From Temnothorax longispinosus (Eukaryota > Arthropoda > Insecta > Hymenoptera > Formicidae), in NCBI RefSeq assembly GCF_030848805.1, contig NC_092362.1, forward strand, positions 6,882,001 through 6,946,000: 64,000 nucleotides of DNA, in the 5' to 3' direction. The position numbers were made by a program, and so were the translations under genes. Below are positions 49,419 to 63,709 of this stretch, in pieces (within the stretch, counting starts at the first letter, position 1; each line of letters opens with the position of its first letter). The notes beneath the pieces were generated by a model, which made no database searches, was not told the origin of the DNA, and was given only the letters and a program-made list of their open reading frames with translations.

Positions 49419-52400
49419 TCACAGAGCGCCAAAGGGATCGAGTTGGACAGCATTGCCTTGTGGCTGAGCTGCTGCAGCGGGTTGAGGTTGAGGATGCTGC
49501 TGTTGTAAATTAGGACCAGCCATCATGGGATTCGCGCCGGGCATGGCCATCATGGGCGCAGCTCCTCCCGCAACCATCATACCGCCACCGGCGGCGGAAG
49601 CACCTGGGATAGTACACATCATCGGCCTCATACCCTGCATACCCTGCATGCCCATCGGCATACCTTGCATACCCTACAGACACCAGAGAGCGAGAGAAAT
49701 GAGACCTATGTACAAAAGGAAGCATGTGCCTGCGAAACTTAACGTCTTCCTTAACGTCAAAATTACACTGAGATTGATCATTATTGTTACATTATTTAAA
49801 CAATTAAAGTTTAAGGCTGGAAAAAAGAAAAATATACTTAGAGCTTCTTATTCTATCTTATAGAAAGCAATATAGCAACATAGCAATCGCATTAATTTTT
49901 ATAAGATCGCATATGTTGCCACAAATATATGTATTCCATAAGATAAGATAAATATTATAAATACATTTTTTTCAAATAAGACCAGTTCTTTCCCTCAATT
50001 CGTTTTATATTTGCGACGTTTTTCTCGCAGAAAATATAGTGTAGCTTAATAATTAATAATATATTCTAATATATCTGTACATCGGTGTAATATTTATACA
50101 CGAGCGCGCTTTATGTAATCCTAAAACTTATCTACATTGTCTACATTATAGATTAACACCTCAAGCAAATTACAGCCAAGTACGCAGGGAGATAAATCTA
50201 AAAATTAATCTATAGAAATATAAATAACTGCGACAAAATATTGTCTACTACATTGTTGAAACGTGCGCTAAGAGTATATATCGATGCATAAGCACATAAT
50301 GCGAGGAAACGGAACGAGATGTCGAGTCAGACCGTCATCTCCCGACGATTCGCCGCTTCGCCTAGTGAAACTAAGACCGTTATGCGATTTGTACAACGAT
50401 TGTCATTATTGACAGAGTGAGTTAGTGACAATTCGTGTTATCACACGCTATTCTTGTACAGAGACTCGTGATCCGGAGAGGTGAGATGAGTTTGGCGCTT
50501 TATTGTGTTAAACAACTCGTTCACTGCGTGTGCGAAACAAAAACGCTCGTGATCATGGGACTTACCATCATCGCGGGCTGCGAGGGAAAACCTATAGTCG
50601 TGGTGGTCGTAGGTAGCAATTGCGTCATTCCCTGGCCCTGCAACACAGCCGATAACATGCCATATGCCGTGCATGCAAAACACACTCACCTAAACGGTGC
50701 TAATTGACGAGAAAATTGTCGTTACGGTATTACGAAGAGAGCGGAAGAGTCCCACGGCGGACGAGATGGCTTAACGGTAAACTTACATCTTAACATGTTT
50801 AGCTGAAGGTACGAGAATGCTACACACTTAGCAGATCTCTAACAAACTAAAATAATTTACTAGTCCGCGTAGGATTCCTACGTGATAGAATTAAAACAAT
50901 ACCGTAAGGAACAAACGGTCAATGATCTACGGGGTTCTAAGTATGAAAATAACGGAGTTCTATCGAGAATGAAGAAGCGGTTGTTCTTTGAAAATGATGC
51001 GTCAAAAACAGTATGTGTGTGTATGTATGTGTGACTTTGTGTATTGACAATCAGAAAACATGCTGAAAATACCTTACGGCAATAAAATTGAAAAGGAAAA
51101 GCTCACCATGGGCCGATATCCGGCGCCAGTAGTAGCTGCCATTGGCTGCGGTGACCATCCGCCGGCCGAACCGCCTGTTTTTGCAGCATTTTTCGGTGAG
51201 TTCCACTGCATTCCTCTGCAAAGGAAAAATACTCGTCAATTCATCGTCACATGTTGCATAAGCGCAGTTTTGATACGTCTTTATATTACGCCACTATGAA
51301 TTATTTATATAGGTATCTATTATTATCATCCTTATAAATATATTCATTTTGGAAAGATTTACGCAACTGGATTTACATAATGTTCGAAATGGAATCGCTC
51401 ATGAATAAAAATATGATCACGCTTACTTGACTTGCTGCTGCGCGCTCTTATTGATGGTTAAATTTTGCGCAAGGCTGGCTAGACTGCTGTCCAAATCTCC
51501 GGTCAGGACCTTGCCGGTGTTAGCTGCACCGACCGGTTGCCCCGCGGCTGAAATAATATTAAATTCAAGATACTCGTAGACGTACTGGTACCACACTGTC
51601 AAAACTCCTAAGCAACATCTACATTAAGCATAGACCCGAATATGAAATGGAGATTTAAAGCAAGTCGTGAAATTTGTGAAAATTTACAAATTTACAGAAT
51701 TAAGCATAATCGCCAAGCAACGAATTTTCTGATTTAAAAAAAAAATAATGCTCAAGGGATTTAATCTCAAAGGACCGTTATCCAAACCGTTATTCCAAAA
51801 TCTCTATAACAGCGTGCAGAAATTCTCTGAATAGAATAACGCGGAATTATGTATTAGTCACCGTACAATTAGTCATGAACATGCAGATAGTTGTAAGCAA
51901 GTTGAATTACAAATTATGCGTGAGAAAGAAATAACGATTAAAGGTTATCGCGTTTTATGAGTACACTCGAGTAAAGTGATGTCTATCTGAAGAGATGTCT
52001 GAATCATCTATTTTTCTCCATGATTTTTGCGATATCTAGAATGTTATATATAACACCAGCGTGCTTATCTACTCGTGAAAACGCTGAAATTAATCAAAAT
52101 TATCTAACACTATCACGTGCCTGAGTATAAATATTTAATGCAGCTTGCTGATCGAGCGACATACATAAAACATAAATTGAAAAAGCAATTCCTGAACAAT
52201 ACAAAAGTCCAAAAGACATCTTATTGTTAGTTAGATACCTAAAGAATGTCCTTTATAAAAATTGATGTTTCCTAAATATCTTATGGACTTTTACGTTGTT
52301 AGGATGCAATATCGCGACGCAACCAGGTCAAAAAAGAAAAAAAGAGAAATAAAGAAACTTGAACTCGATGGGGAAACAGCTAGTGCGAATCTCATGCGAT

Positions 52401-55400
52401 CGGCGTGAATTAGTTTAGGCATTCCCGTCACCTGACATCGGCTGCTTTGCCGGCGAACCGTACCCCGCGGGGACTTGGGCTTGGGTAGGGATACCGTAGC
52501 CGACGATCGGCGCACCGGTCATCATGGGTTGCCCGGTCGCGGGATCGTTCATAACGAACATACCGGCGCCCGCCGCCGCTGCCGGCGGCATTTGTTGTTG
52601 CAGCGGCTGTTGTTGCGCGGTCACCGCAGCTTGCTGCTGCTGCACCATGGGCGCCGGCCGCGACGGAGACCCACCCAGTGCCATGCGGATACTGTCGTTG
52701 AGATCGTCGAAGGCGCTCTTGCCAGCAGAGGGGGCCGGGGCCGCTGCCGCCGCTGGCCTACCATGTGACGCTCCGTGGGTCGGAGACAATCCACGCGGTG
52801 CGGCACCGTTCGCGGCGGCAACAGCGGTCGCAGGTGGCGGTGGTCTAGGTGGCGGCGTAGCCGTGGACGATGCCTTCCCGGCGGCAGAAGGTGCCGCCGA
52901 CGCCACCACCTCGGCCGCCGCAGCATCCCCGTCGCCGCCGTTCGCGGGGGTCCTCAGCATCGCGGCGGCGGCGGCGGACCCGTCACCCCCGAAGAGATCC
53001 GCTTGACCGGCACTGAAAAGGTCTCCGGCTGACGCCGTCCCCGTTTGCGCTGCCTGCGCCGATTCACCGCCAACAACACCGCCGGCATTCTGATCGAAGA
53101 GCCCGAAAGCGCCCGCGTTCGTCACCTGTTGCCCACCAGTGGTACCGAGGGACGGGAAATCGGACATGAAGGGATTAGGTACGGACGCGGCCGTTCCTGG
53201 GGCACCAGCTTGCGCAGAAAGTGATCAAGGTGCATAAGTTAGCTTCCTTCTTGTTTGCGTCCGGACGAGGTAACAATGTAAAATTGTTGTCTCGCAATTG
53301 TTATACCGTCACCCGTTAATACATTAGTTAAAGAGAAAAAAAGGAACATTCGAATGCAATGTTAACGCAATGTAATGCTCGGTTACATTTCTTTATAATA
53401 TCGCGTGTCAACGTTGCACCCGGAGAACCAGCGTTTACGCTCAAATATTACAATACGAAAAGAAAAAAATGCAAGAATAAATTGTCATCACTATTATTAT
53501 AGTAAAAATGTTTTTGTAGCTGTAAACGCTGCTTCATTCAGTGCATCTTTGCTCATAGCGTTAAACGGCACGCGTATGATTGCTCAGGCGCTGATTACTA
53601 ACAATAAGTATCTAAAATGTAAGATGTATGATGCAAAAGTATCATAAAAATGACCGCAAAAGTTATACGATAGAAAGAGGAAGAGAGACATACAAGACGG
53701 CAGAAAAAGAAAACGAAGGTGCACGGAATTTCTCAATCGCGTGAATGCGCTCGTAATTCCCGCTTATGTCTACTTCACTAGTGAAGCACTTACTGGATTG
53801 TTGATCTTGATTTCCGAATACGGAGGAAAAACTATTATCTGTAACAAAGTTATTATTTGCCGGTGGCGCAGTTGACGCGAAACCTAAAAGAAAAAAAGAA
53901 AATGGAAAATGAAAAGAAAATGAGAAAATAAAAGGGGGATAAAAAAAATATCATAAACAAGCGCGGTGACGGAAGAAGCAGCGATGATCACTGAGACTAT
54001 ATCGACTTAAGTGCTTGTGCTCACCAGTACCGTTGGTCATCCACATGTTGTTCTGCATCTGAGCGGCGGGCTGCGCGGTTCCTGCGGCCGGTTGCGCCCC
54101 AAACATGTTCGCGAACGGATTGCCTGCCAGCTGCAGCAGATCGTCCGACGCCTTCTGAGAAGATTGCTGTTACAATAACATGAATTAAATCTCCCACTTT
54201 GAATGGGATCGCATCTCTCATCAAAAATAGACGTACCTGGCTGTCGGCTGATGTTGCGCCGAACAAATCCACTATCGGTTGGTTAGCGTTATTGGTCGGC
54301 GAACTGAGGAAGGGATTCGTGCTAGTACTTGACGGCGATTGTACTTTTGCCTGTAATACATACATTGGGGATTAATATAGCGCTTATTTGCAGGGGATCG
54401 CAATGGAAGAAAAAATTGAAATGAAAGGAATATCTTGAGATATCTAAAACTTAAATAGAAAATTAATATGTTATAATTGCCGCGTGTCAAGCTGCTCCAC
54501 CGATCGAAACTTTGTTTCTCATCTACCAATTCAGATATCATAATAATTAGCAACACTGTACGAGCTGTGGTACCTTGTATTGATTCATGGCGGCTTCCTC
54601 TTCCGCGAGAGCTTGCTGTCGCAACGCCTCGTCGATGTGGCCGTTCCCGGTTTGCTCGAGCCGCGCATTGCTGGCTGCTGTTCCGAACGCGGTACTGGTG
54701 GAAGACAGGGCGGACACTCCCGACTTTACATTGGTTCTATTGCTGCTTTTGGGCGATGATAGGATGTTGTGGTGTCGATGGATGGAGAAAAGAGGACGGA
54801 CAAGAAGAATACGGAAGGTCCGTTTCAGCGAGTTCGTAAAATGTGGCGAGAGAGAGAGAAAGGAGCGTAAAGGAAAATTGATAATTGAAAACAAAGGAGA
54901 AGAGACAAACAAAAAAACAAAAAACAAACGGTGTAGTACGTATAGATGTAACAATGCGTAGAAATGCATAGTGTGCATTACCACTCGCACGCTCGCATGC
55001 ATCCTTTCTCTTTTTCGCGCGCACACACACACACACACACACACATACACACACTCTTTCTCTTTCTTCTTTGTCACACGCTCTTGCTTTTCTTTTACAA
55101 CTTTTTTACTATATTTCCTAATGTACATATGCATTTACAGGTGTTCTACATTTTGTAGTGAAACATAGCATCAAGCTTGTGTACTCAATCAAATTATATT
55201 ACATAGTACACATTGATTTGAAGACTGCTCATTTTTCAATAGCATACTATGAGTATGGTGTTGAATTCGCTACACGTTAATAAGCGATTGTATACAGATA
55301 AATATATGTGCATTAAAATGTTATAGTTTTTACATAATGTTCTTACTATTTTAGAACATTTTAACACCGATTATGTAATTCGATGAGTTAAACATTTATT

Positions 55401-58400
55401 ACAAATAATAAATATTATAAATAATAAATGTAATTTTGTCCAACAAATTTCACTAGCCATATCAATTATGATATATTCCATAATTATCAAGTTTTAGGCC
55501 ATAAAGGTAAATCGTCAATATTGTTAATTGCAATTGACAATTTATCATAGCATGCTCAATATCCACTATAATCAATAGACTATAGGGAAATACGTCAATT
55601 ATCTAAATTCATTATTGTAAATTCATGCAGTGTATACGAGCGATAAATTAAATAGAGCAATAATTACAATTACATATTTTCAGTAAGAAATACACACATA
55701 TACATAAAAAAAATTGAGTACCAAATTTAGGAGCATAGCATGGATACCTAAAATAGGTCAGGATACAAACGTAAATTAAATATCCTATAACTAAATATTA
55801 TAAAAATATCGGAGAAAATTAACCTCGTATCCAGGGGATACCATCTCGACAAATTTTACAAGTTGGATAACTATTCAAAAAGAGAATATAGCTTTTCAGA
55901 GATAGTGCTTAAGATTACTATCTTCCAAAACCTTCTGTGATATTTGCTTAAGAAAAGAAAAAAAATGGCGATACTTAGTAGTTTTATAAATATAAAATGA
56001 TCAATGGTCAACTTATAGTACTCGAAATAAACGAACGCAATCCTCTGTCATAATTCTTACATGTGCATGTGCGATAAACGTAATGTTTAAATATTCATAG
56101 CTTAAAAAGCTTGTAAAGATGTGTAGAAGAACGTGTTTTTGATCGTCGGATATGAAAGAACAATGAGACGAAAACGATGGACTCTGGGAAAGTATATAGA
56201 GAGGGAGAAGTATCATATCGATTTCAATAGCATTCAACATAGGACGTTTAAAATTATCCCTACATCCGATTGTTATGTGAGACTTAAATGAGTCGAATAA
56301 ATGGAAAAAGTCGGCTTACCTTGCTGATTGCGTTGGCGTATTCGCGGCAGATCCTTTCTTTCCTTCCAGGGAAGCGAGATGTTGCTCTAAGGCATCCAAT
56401 AAACTGCTTGGTGCCTAAAAAATCAGTTTGTCCATTATTTATAGAGCGTTATTAAAGTTTTTCAGTGAGGTGCAAGGTAAAATTTAGCTGTGCATTTGGT
56501 CTAGAAGAGATTTCTCTCTGCTAAAATGCATGCATTTATTATAGGAGAATTTGTCAGCTTTATCTTTTTTTTTATGCGCACATGTACATAATAAAGAAAT
56601 TAGTAGTATAATCAGCTAACGAAATCTCCTAGAATAAATATCGCCAAATATCTATGCTGCTCTATACTAGGCCACACTAACTCTACCTCATTAAGATAAT
56701 CATAGATGTTATTACCTGTCAGTAATGTAAGAGGAAGAAACAAATAAAAATGTTACTTTGTCGGTTAAATATTAATTTTTTTTCACTCATTGTTAATAGT
56801 TCCTCAAAATAGTAATCAATAGTTAAATAGAGACAAATAAACCCTTATCATAGACAGTATAGCGAGATAGCGAGATAATAAATAATACTTTGAGTGCGCA
56901 TACCTTTGTCAGATCTGGTATGTCTCCTTTATCGATGCCAACATTCTGTAAAGAAAAAAATAGGTTCAGTAACTATCCTTAATCCTTTGGATTTGCTGTC
57001 TTCACGTTAAGATCGTATAACTTACTTCCGCCACTTTCAGAAATTCCCCGACCCTGTCCATGCGTATGAGGAACTTCTTGTAAAGATCTAAAGCGTCTCG
57101 ACATTGTTTCTTGTTCATGTCGAAATATTTCTCTGAAAGGTTACAATCGTAATCATCCGATTAATTGATTTATTCTTACAAGCCTTTAAATATTTGTTAT
57201 GCGATAGGAAAACAATATGTTGAATAGTGTTACCTAACAGATTAATGATGCCATCATTATAGCAGGCGAATAACCGGATAAGATCTCGAAAGAGGAGCAT
57301 GAAGGCCATGTTTATGACGCCATTCGTGAGGTCGTTAGCCGTGCAATCGAATTCCAGCAGTGCGTCGAGTTGCGACTGCAGTACCGGCAAAGTTTTCAGG
57401 AGTTTCTCGGCGTTCATTGTGCGTAGAGTGCCGTCCTCCTTCCTGTAATGTCGATTACACAACGGAGATTAATTCCCTCATTAAATACAGCGAAATAAAA
57501 TTTTGAAAGATCTAGAACAAACATGTTTTCAATACATACCCTCTTTTCACTTTGCAAAAGTCAAACGCTACCGTCCTGTAGGAGAGAGCCTTCTCGTTGA
57601 GGTATTTGGCGTAGCGCCTGATGAAGGGTGACATGTCATATCCTGATGCAGAACACAAACGACAATTACTCACTTTTGTCCATAATAAATACTGTAGACA
57701 TAACAAAAGCACTAATAGGCATCGCCACGCAATGCTTAAAAGTGAAATTAGAAAGTCGGCAGTGCGCCGGTGCGATTGCATTAATTTCATAAAGTTACAC
57801 AAGCGTGCATGTCAGCGTCGATTGGAAATTATAATTTTGTCCAACATCTTGTAAGCCTAATCATACAATACTTTTGTGGCTGTAATTATCAATATACATC
57901 ACACAATTGATACAATACATAGATTAATAGATCCATAGCATGTATATTAATTTCTTTTATTCTAGCAAAGTTAGAATTGGACACATAGAACTACAAAGCA
58001 CGGTTAATGAGTACCATTAATGTAAAACGAGAAGGTTTGTGATTAGAACTCACCCACGCGTATTCCTGCTTCATGCCCAAAGAGATAGAAAGTTAGTCCA
58101 AGTTAGTAAATCATACACATAGTTGCCAGATACATGGAAAAGAGAAAGATTCGCATTTTCCATATGGATGATAGCTACACAATGCGAGGAAATTAATAGC
58201 GCGAAAAATTTTTAAAAATTCGCGATTGGGACAAAGATTTTGCACCGTTTAAACAAATAATAATTATTTAAATAATTCAATAATTGCTGCTGATCGATGT
58301 AGCAGTTGATCAACGTTACATTTAATGATCTCCAATCGGTGAAAAAAATTAGGTCTCCCGTAAACAAGTTCTCGACGTGGAATCGAGGTGTCCGCGATCG

Positions 58401-59263
58401 GCTATTCAAATTACGGCGTGTTGCAATTTTCCGTGCGACGCGTGCATAACAAATCAGCTCGCTCGATTATCGACACACGACTCTTCTGTTGACCGAATAT
58501 CGGTGTACGATTTTTATAAACGAGGGTGCGAAAAGCCATATGCATTGTGCTGCGATGAATTCACATCGCAATGGTTTTGTTAAAATAAACGTTAATTTTC
58601 CCAAATAAATCGCATTTTCAAATTTTGTTACAAGATTAGTTTCCTTTTAAGTAGGGTACTCTAGAACTGATGGACAATGAACACTTATTCATTACAGAAT
58701 TTAAAAACTAATTATGCTTTGTAAAGAATATTTATTCAAAAAATTTTTTTAAATTGTTTATATTTATTGATAAACTTTATCTTATTTTAAAAAGATAATT
58801 ATCCTTTCGTAAATTAAAAAGATACCAGCAAATAACGTAACATCATTTGTTTTGATTTTCGAAAGGAATAATGCCTGGTATCGTCGGCATCCATCAATTC
58901 TGGAACATATTGCGGTATGATAGGAGAACATAAAGCCCCACTGATATGATCATTTACAAAATAATCACCTTGTACGCCGCTCTTGTCCAGGAAATTGTTA
59001 AGCTGAAACGTGCTGTTGCTGGACGCGAGATACTGCGTGAACCTCTGTAAATAGAAAAGTCATTTCAGAAGGAATGTACGGGCGTCTCGCGGGTCAGACG
59101 AGCGTCCGAAAGGTAATTACCTCGTTGCCATAGCACATCATGTGGTGCACGGTGATCAGGGCCTTAAAGACTACCGTCCAGTTTGTGTTCTGCGAGCGTT
59201 CTATCAGGAGATTAGCGAGCTGCGGTATGGAGACGTTCGGCTCATTGGTGCAATGGATTAAAT
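49419..59263 (-). CDS. lap: Clathrin assembly protein AP180/PICALM family (lap), 5' partial
   Basis: Endocytic adaptor: the ANTH domain binds PI(4,5)P2 and the tail binds clathrin, AP-2 and EH proteins; in insects it sizes synaptic vesicles. Minus-strand exons: 59263-59121, 59044-58969, 57642-57540, 57442-57234, 57132-57026, 56945-56904, 56414-56320, 54745-54574, 54350-54237, 54166-54025, 53883-53794, 53208-52432, 51547-51427, 51215-51107, 50637-50566, 49673-49419. All phases agree, giving 874 codons plus stop. ANTH motifs: DLIHCTNEPNVSIPQLANLL, VFKALITVHHMMCYGNE, YDMSPFIRRYAKYLNEKA, AFDFCKVKRGKEDG. The heptad-like ALRQQALAEEEAAMNQYK helix follows. The tail has NPF motifs (TNPFLS, GNPFANMFG, PNPFMSDF), DLF repeats and a C-terminal DPFGAL, which fit EH, AP-2 and clathrin binding. 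The exon with the start codon and first ANTH helix lies beyond 64 kb. Confidence 0.95.
55022..55054. repeat. (CA)n microsatellite in a lap intron
   Basis: CA run with one interruption, in the intron between exons 56414-56320 and 54745-54574. The other contents of that intron are unremarkable. Confidence 0.95.
58054..58065 (-). CDS. lap: 12-nt microexon of lap (adds four residues)
   Basis: On the minus strand GAATACGCGTGG is preceded by CTAAC, a pyrimidine-rich stretch and GAAGCAG, and followed by GTGAGT. It lies between exons 59044-58969 (phase 1 end) and 57642-57540. Including it turns QGYDMS into QGIRVGYDMS without changing frame. Branch point, acceptor, consensus donor and phase all fit, so it is likely a cassette exon in a surface loop of the ANTH domain. 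Confidence 0.6.
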
Positions 59264-62200
59264 CTGAAACGAGAGAAAGAGTCGAAGTCCATCTTGGAAG
59301 TATTTTTTGAATATAAGTCGATATCCATGCGTTCTCGACTTTGAGAGGAAACGACCATTGCAGACGGTGCGAAATCTCACGTCCCGTGCAAGCCACAATG
59401 AGAGGCACTGACCTCCACCTTATAAGATTACAACGTAATTTACATATGTATGATTCACAACCATCGCCGGCGACAACGCTATCGCATTGTGAGAGTCTCT
59501 CGCAAACCTGTCGTTTCCCCTCGCCGTGGATTTTAAGTCACGGTCTCGGTAGAAACGTATTTCTATATTCTCTATCCGTTCGTACATAATTTTTACGGAA
59601 ACGTTCGGCAATTATATACGTGAAAGTGCGAGATAAAAGCGAATCAATCTTGAATCGTGAGTACAAAAGAACAGCTACATAGCGTAACTTATTAAGTATA
59701 ATTAAGTCATTTAATTAGAATCATCGACCGCTTTTTATCTCGACTCGATGAATTCTGAGCTTAATATGAACAAAAAAGTATACCATTGCGAGTAAAAGAC
59801 TTGAAGCAGGCGGATGCAATTGTACAAAAGTGGACCAACCGTTTTCATTCAGTGACTCGAAAACGAGAGAGAGAAAATCTGATTGAGCGGTGGGATAATT
59901 TTAATTGTTCTAGGCAATCTAAATTGTTCTAGATCACACGAGATATCAACATTATCCGTAAACTGTTTTTCAAAGATATTCACGCCCTATAATTTTCGCA
60001 CGGAATTTCCAGTTGCAGTTTCCAGCGACTCGGATGATTCAGATATTCAAAGATGATTCAAAGAACTCGTATGATTCAACATTCGCATAATTCTCATCGT
60101 CATTCTTCTTACTTCGCATTTTATCAGCGTATGCATAACACACACCAAGCAATTTAACAATCACGATCCGCGATTTTTATTTTTTAATTACGATCGCAGC
60201 TCGTCGCAACAATTAATCTCAAAAGCAAATAGCACGCCCGATAAGCGCAGAGGAAGAATTGCAATAATTAACAGAAGAATTAAATAACGTTTGTAATGCA
60301 ATCCTATTAAATTGTCATGTACAGACGTGACCCAGCATTGATAAACCGCGATAACCCACAGAAGGCTTGAAAATAAGGGATCAAAGGAAAACGATATATT
60401 TTGTACGCGCATACGATTACAATCCCAATTAACGGTGTTAACGTGAGATCTCGTTTTAATTTACAATTAAATTTGCGACACGTAAAATGAGATATTCTAC
60501 CTGATTAATTATACAAATTCAACCCTAAAATATACGGGTCGTCTAAGAACGGCCTGAACGGCTGAAAATTCGATATTCGGAGCTTCTACGGCCCCGCTAC
60601 CTTCGTCGTGCCAGTACCTAAAAATGGGAATAGTCGATGCTATCGATCACCACGGCTCGACGGTGACTCTGACCTGCATATACCGAACTCGAGGCTCGCG
60701 CGAATCGTGGACTTGCCAAATGTGAAGCGAATAAGCGACGATAAAGTCAATCGCGACACGACGACGATGACGACGACAACGAAGTAAACGATGGCAATCT
60801 ACGCGACGTCCATCAATCGCGATTGATTAACGAAAGTAGCCGGTCCACGTCAGGAGGACGGCGATACCGAGTAACAAGGTCAACAATCGCGTTACCGTGC
60901 TCCAAACGTGATGATATTCGTGTCGTTATTGACGGTGCAGTGGTCCATACTCGCCGGAATCTGATACCACAGTTGCTATGGGCGTATTATTAAAATGCAG
61001 AGCGTATCGTTTTTTTCTTTCAAGCTTTACTTGAAGGATAAAACCCTCGGATAAAGTATTTTTGCTGAAAGAAAAATCCGCTTCAAATCGAACGAGGACC
61101 GACTACAAACCACGCGATATAGAAATGTGCGATGTCTTGCATGAAATATAAATGAAATACGTTACCAAGTAAGCTCTAATACGAAAAAAAGTCTATATAC
61201 GTGTTTAACATATAATAGCGAGTTAACATTTATATAAATATGAATTCTTATTAATCTACGATAGCCCGAAGCATTGAAACTATATAATCATGTCTATTCA
61301 CAGTCATTGTATGAAATCGTAACTTGTATCGCGCGGTTGTTCATAATTCGTCGAGCATCTTGTCTACGAGAGAAGCCACGTATAAGTATTTGACCGACGC
61401 GAAAAAGATGCAGGGAGTTAAGCAACGTTTCGCCGCGGATAGTTTCCCACGCCTTTAATGTATCTCTCTCGCCCGGCCGACCGATGATCCCGCAATATCG
61501 AAGTCACGACGACGAGAGGGCTTGGAATGAAAGTGCAACGCGCGAGAGAGAGCGAGCGTACGAAGGGGCACCGGATAAACGCGAATAAAGCAGTGAATCA
61601 GCACTGAGTATCGAACCCCGGCGCATTCTGCGAACTGCAACTATTTCCATATGGTTATCGCGCGCGATAAACACACTCGACGTTATCGCGAGATGATTGT
61701 CTCTAATTGGCGCGAAAAGCAATTTCGCAAATAAAACTGTCTGTAACTATTTATACGTGACGATTATCCGCCCATTAATTTAAACTTTAATCCAGTGACA
61801 CAGAAGAGACTAAATTGAAAATATTCTTTTTCCATAGCAATTCTTCATATTATTTTATCTTCTTAGCGTTTTTAATACACCGTTTAATATAAATAATGAT
61901 TTTTTTTTTAATTCGTAGTTTAAATGAATAATAAAGATAATAAGAAAGAAATAAATGTAGTGCACGCAGCATAATAAAATATAATAGGAATAAACATAAA
62001 TGATGAAAGTAAGTAAGATTCGTACAGCTTGGGAATTTAAGAGCTCATTTAAACTGTAAACAAAATCCCACGCAAGTTCAGGCAGTAATGAAGACGTTTT
62101 ACGAGACATATTACTGTGTTAAACGAAAATTACAGTCCGCATCAAAGGCAAAAGGTGCATGAGCGATTGCAATGAATAACCGCGATCTCGAACGATGCGT

Positions 62201-62868
62201 TGCTCGACCTTGCGAGGCTTCCCATTCTAATTATAATCTCCCAAACACGGACGGATTTAGCGGCCAAGTAGCGTCCGCGTTGGCATCGTCGTCGAGTGTC
62301 AAAAAACAGGCACATTCCCTCGGACATTCATTCAAAGGTTGAGGCCGTGTGATTCAGGAAAACAGCGCGAGCACCGAATTTTTATCGCTTCGACGCCGTA
62401 CGAGAAACAGGTGCGGATCTGTCGTCGAATAAAACAGAAAAATGCAGTTCTGTCGAACGGAAAATACCAGTAATCTTTTGTGTTATCTCGGGCGTAATAA
62501 ACAGATAAAACGTATGAAATTTCAATAATACTGTGTGCAGAATATTGAAATATCAATTATTGATCTATTAAAATCCGATTCGGTTAGTTATTATATTTTT
62601 TTCTTTATTTTTTAAAAATATTAGTGTTAATATTATGGTAAACAGAGATATTAACGTTAAATATTTGAAATTATCAGCCGCGGGTGAAATATGCGCGTTT
62701 AATCGACATAACAAGTACACGTTCGGCGACACGCACAGCTGATAATAAATGAGCTTTTAATAAATCCTCCGATAATGCCGTGCGATTGGCAATCGTCGGA
62801 GGATGTTAAATGCGTATGCTGGTAAAAAACACAATCGCTATCTAGGCGAGCTGAAGGGGTGTGCACCA

Positions 62869-62888
62869 ACTGACTGACTGACTGACTG
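62869..62888. repeat. (ACTG)5 microsatellite
   Basis: Five perfect ACTG units. Confidence 0.9.
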
Positions 62889-63686
62889 CATGTGTATCTC
62901 CAGACGCGGACGGGGGCGTGTGCGATAAACGCGTTTTGGCTACGCGAGCGATTGTAGTTGCGAACTGCAAAAAGCAGACTTAATTGTGCCGAATGAAAAC
63001 CGCAGAGAGTCCCCCGATCGAAATTAAGGCGCGGATCGTCAAATACGTGCAGGGTATTCGCTCCGACCTAAAATTCTGGATGGCATATTTTCCACGAAGC
63101 TGGAGTCCCATTTTGCTCAGGTAGTATTTCGACGGAGGCAACGTTACGCGATATTAAATTATACTGAAATATCGTGTTGTTAAATATAAATTAAAATGCA
63201 ACGCATGCATTTGTATAATAAGCGAAAGCAAAATATTATCTCATTAAATATGAGCAACTTTTTCCAATTATGCATTCTGATTAAAATTCTGACGAAACAA
63301 CGCGGTACTGAAACATTAAAATTCTACGGCATTAAATATTACATCACCAAGCCTCTTTATGAAAAAATTAAATGTATATGTAAAATTAAATAACTGTAAA
63401 TGCTGTTAAAGACTAGAAGTCGGATCGATCGATGCGTAATTGGTCTCGAAGCAGAAATTAACGTAGTTTCCCCATTAACTAACTTTTACCTATGAATACA
63501 TTTTGATACGGTAAGCTATTCCCCGTGGATGACTCTCACTATTTTCCTTTACCGCATATGACTTTATGACGCCGTCAACCACGCTAACGCAAAGTTAAGA
63601 ATGTAGCCGGCCCTTCTCCTCGGCTCCCTCTTTCCCTCTCGGCGGTCGTATTCCCGGGGTCGCGACTCGTCCCTGGTATATTCAAT

Positions 63687-63709
63687 TTCTCTCTCTCTCT
63701 CTCTCTCTC
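63687..63709. repeat. (TC)n microsatellite
   Basis: Pure CT run within a pyrimidine-rich stretch. Confidence 0.9.

Noticed and set aside
49029..49508. Plus-strand 159-codon frame
   Set aside because: No domain, partly antisense to the last lap exon, no promoter or splice partner.
52475..53032. Long plus-strand open frames rich in Gly, Arg and Ala
   Set aside because: They are antisense shadows of the GC-rich, low-complexity lap exon at 52432-53208, whose phase and splice sites fit the rest of lap.
54547..55134. Minus-strand 195-codon open frame upstream of a lap exon
   Set aside because: Only 54574-54745 is exon; the rest reads through intron, including the CA microsatellite, as low-complexity sequence.
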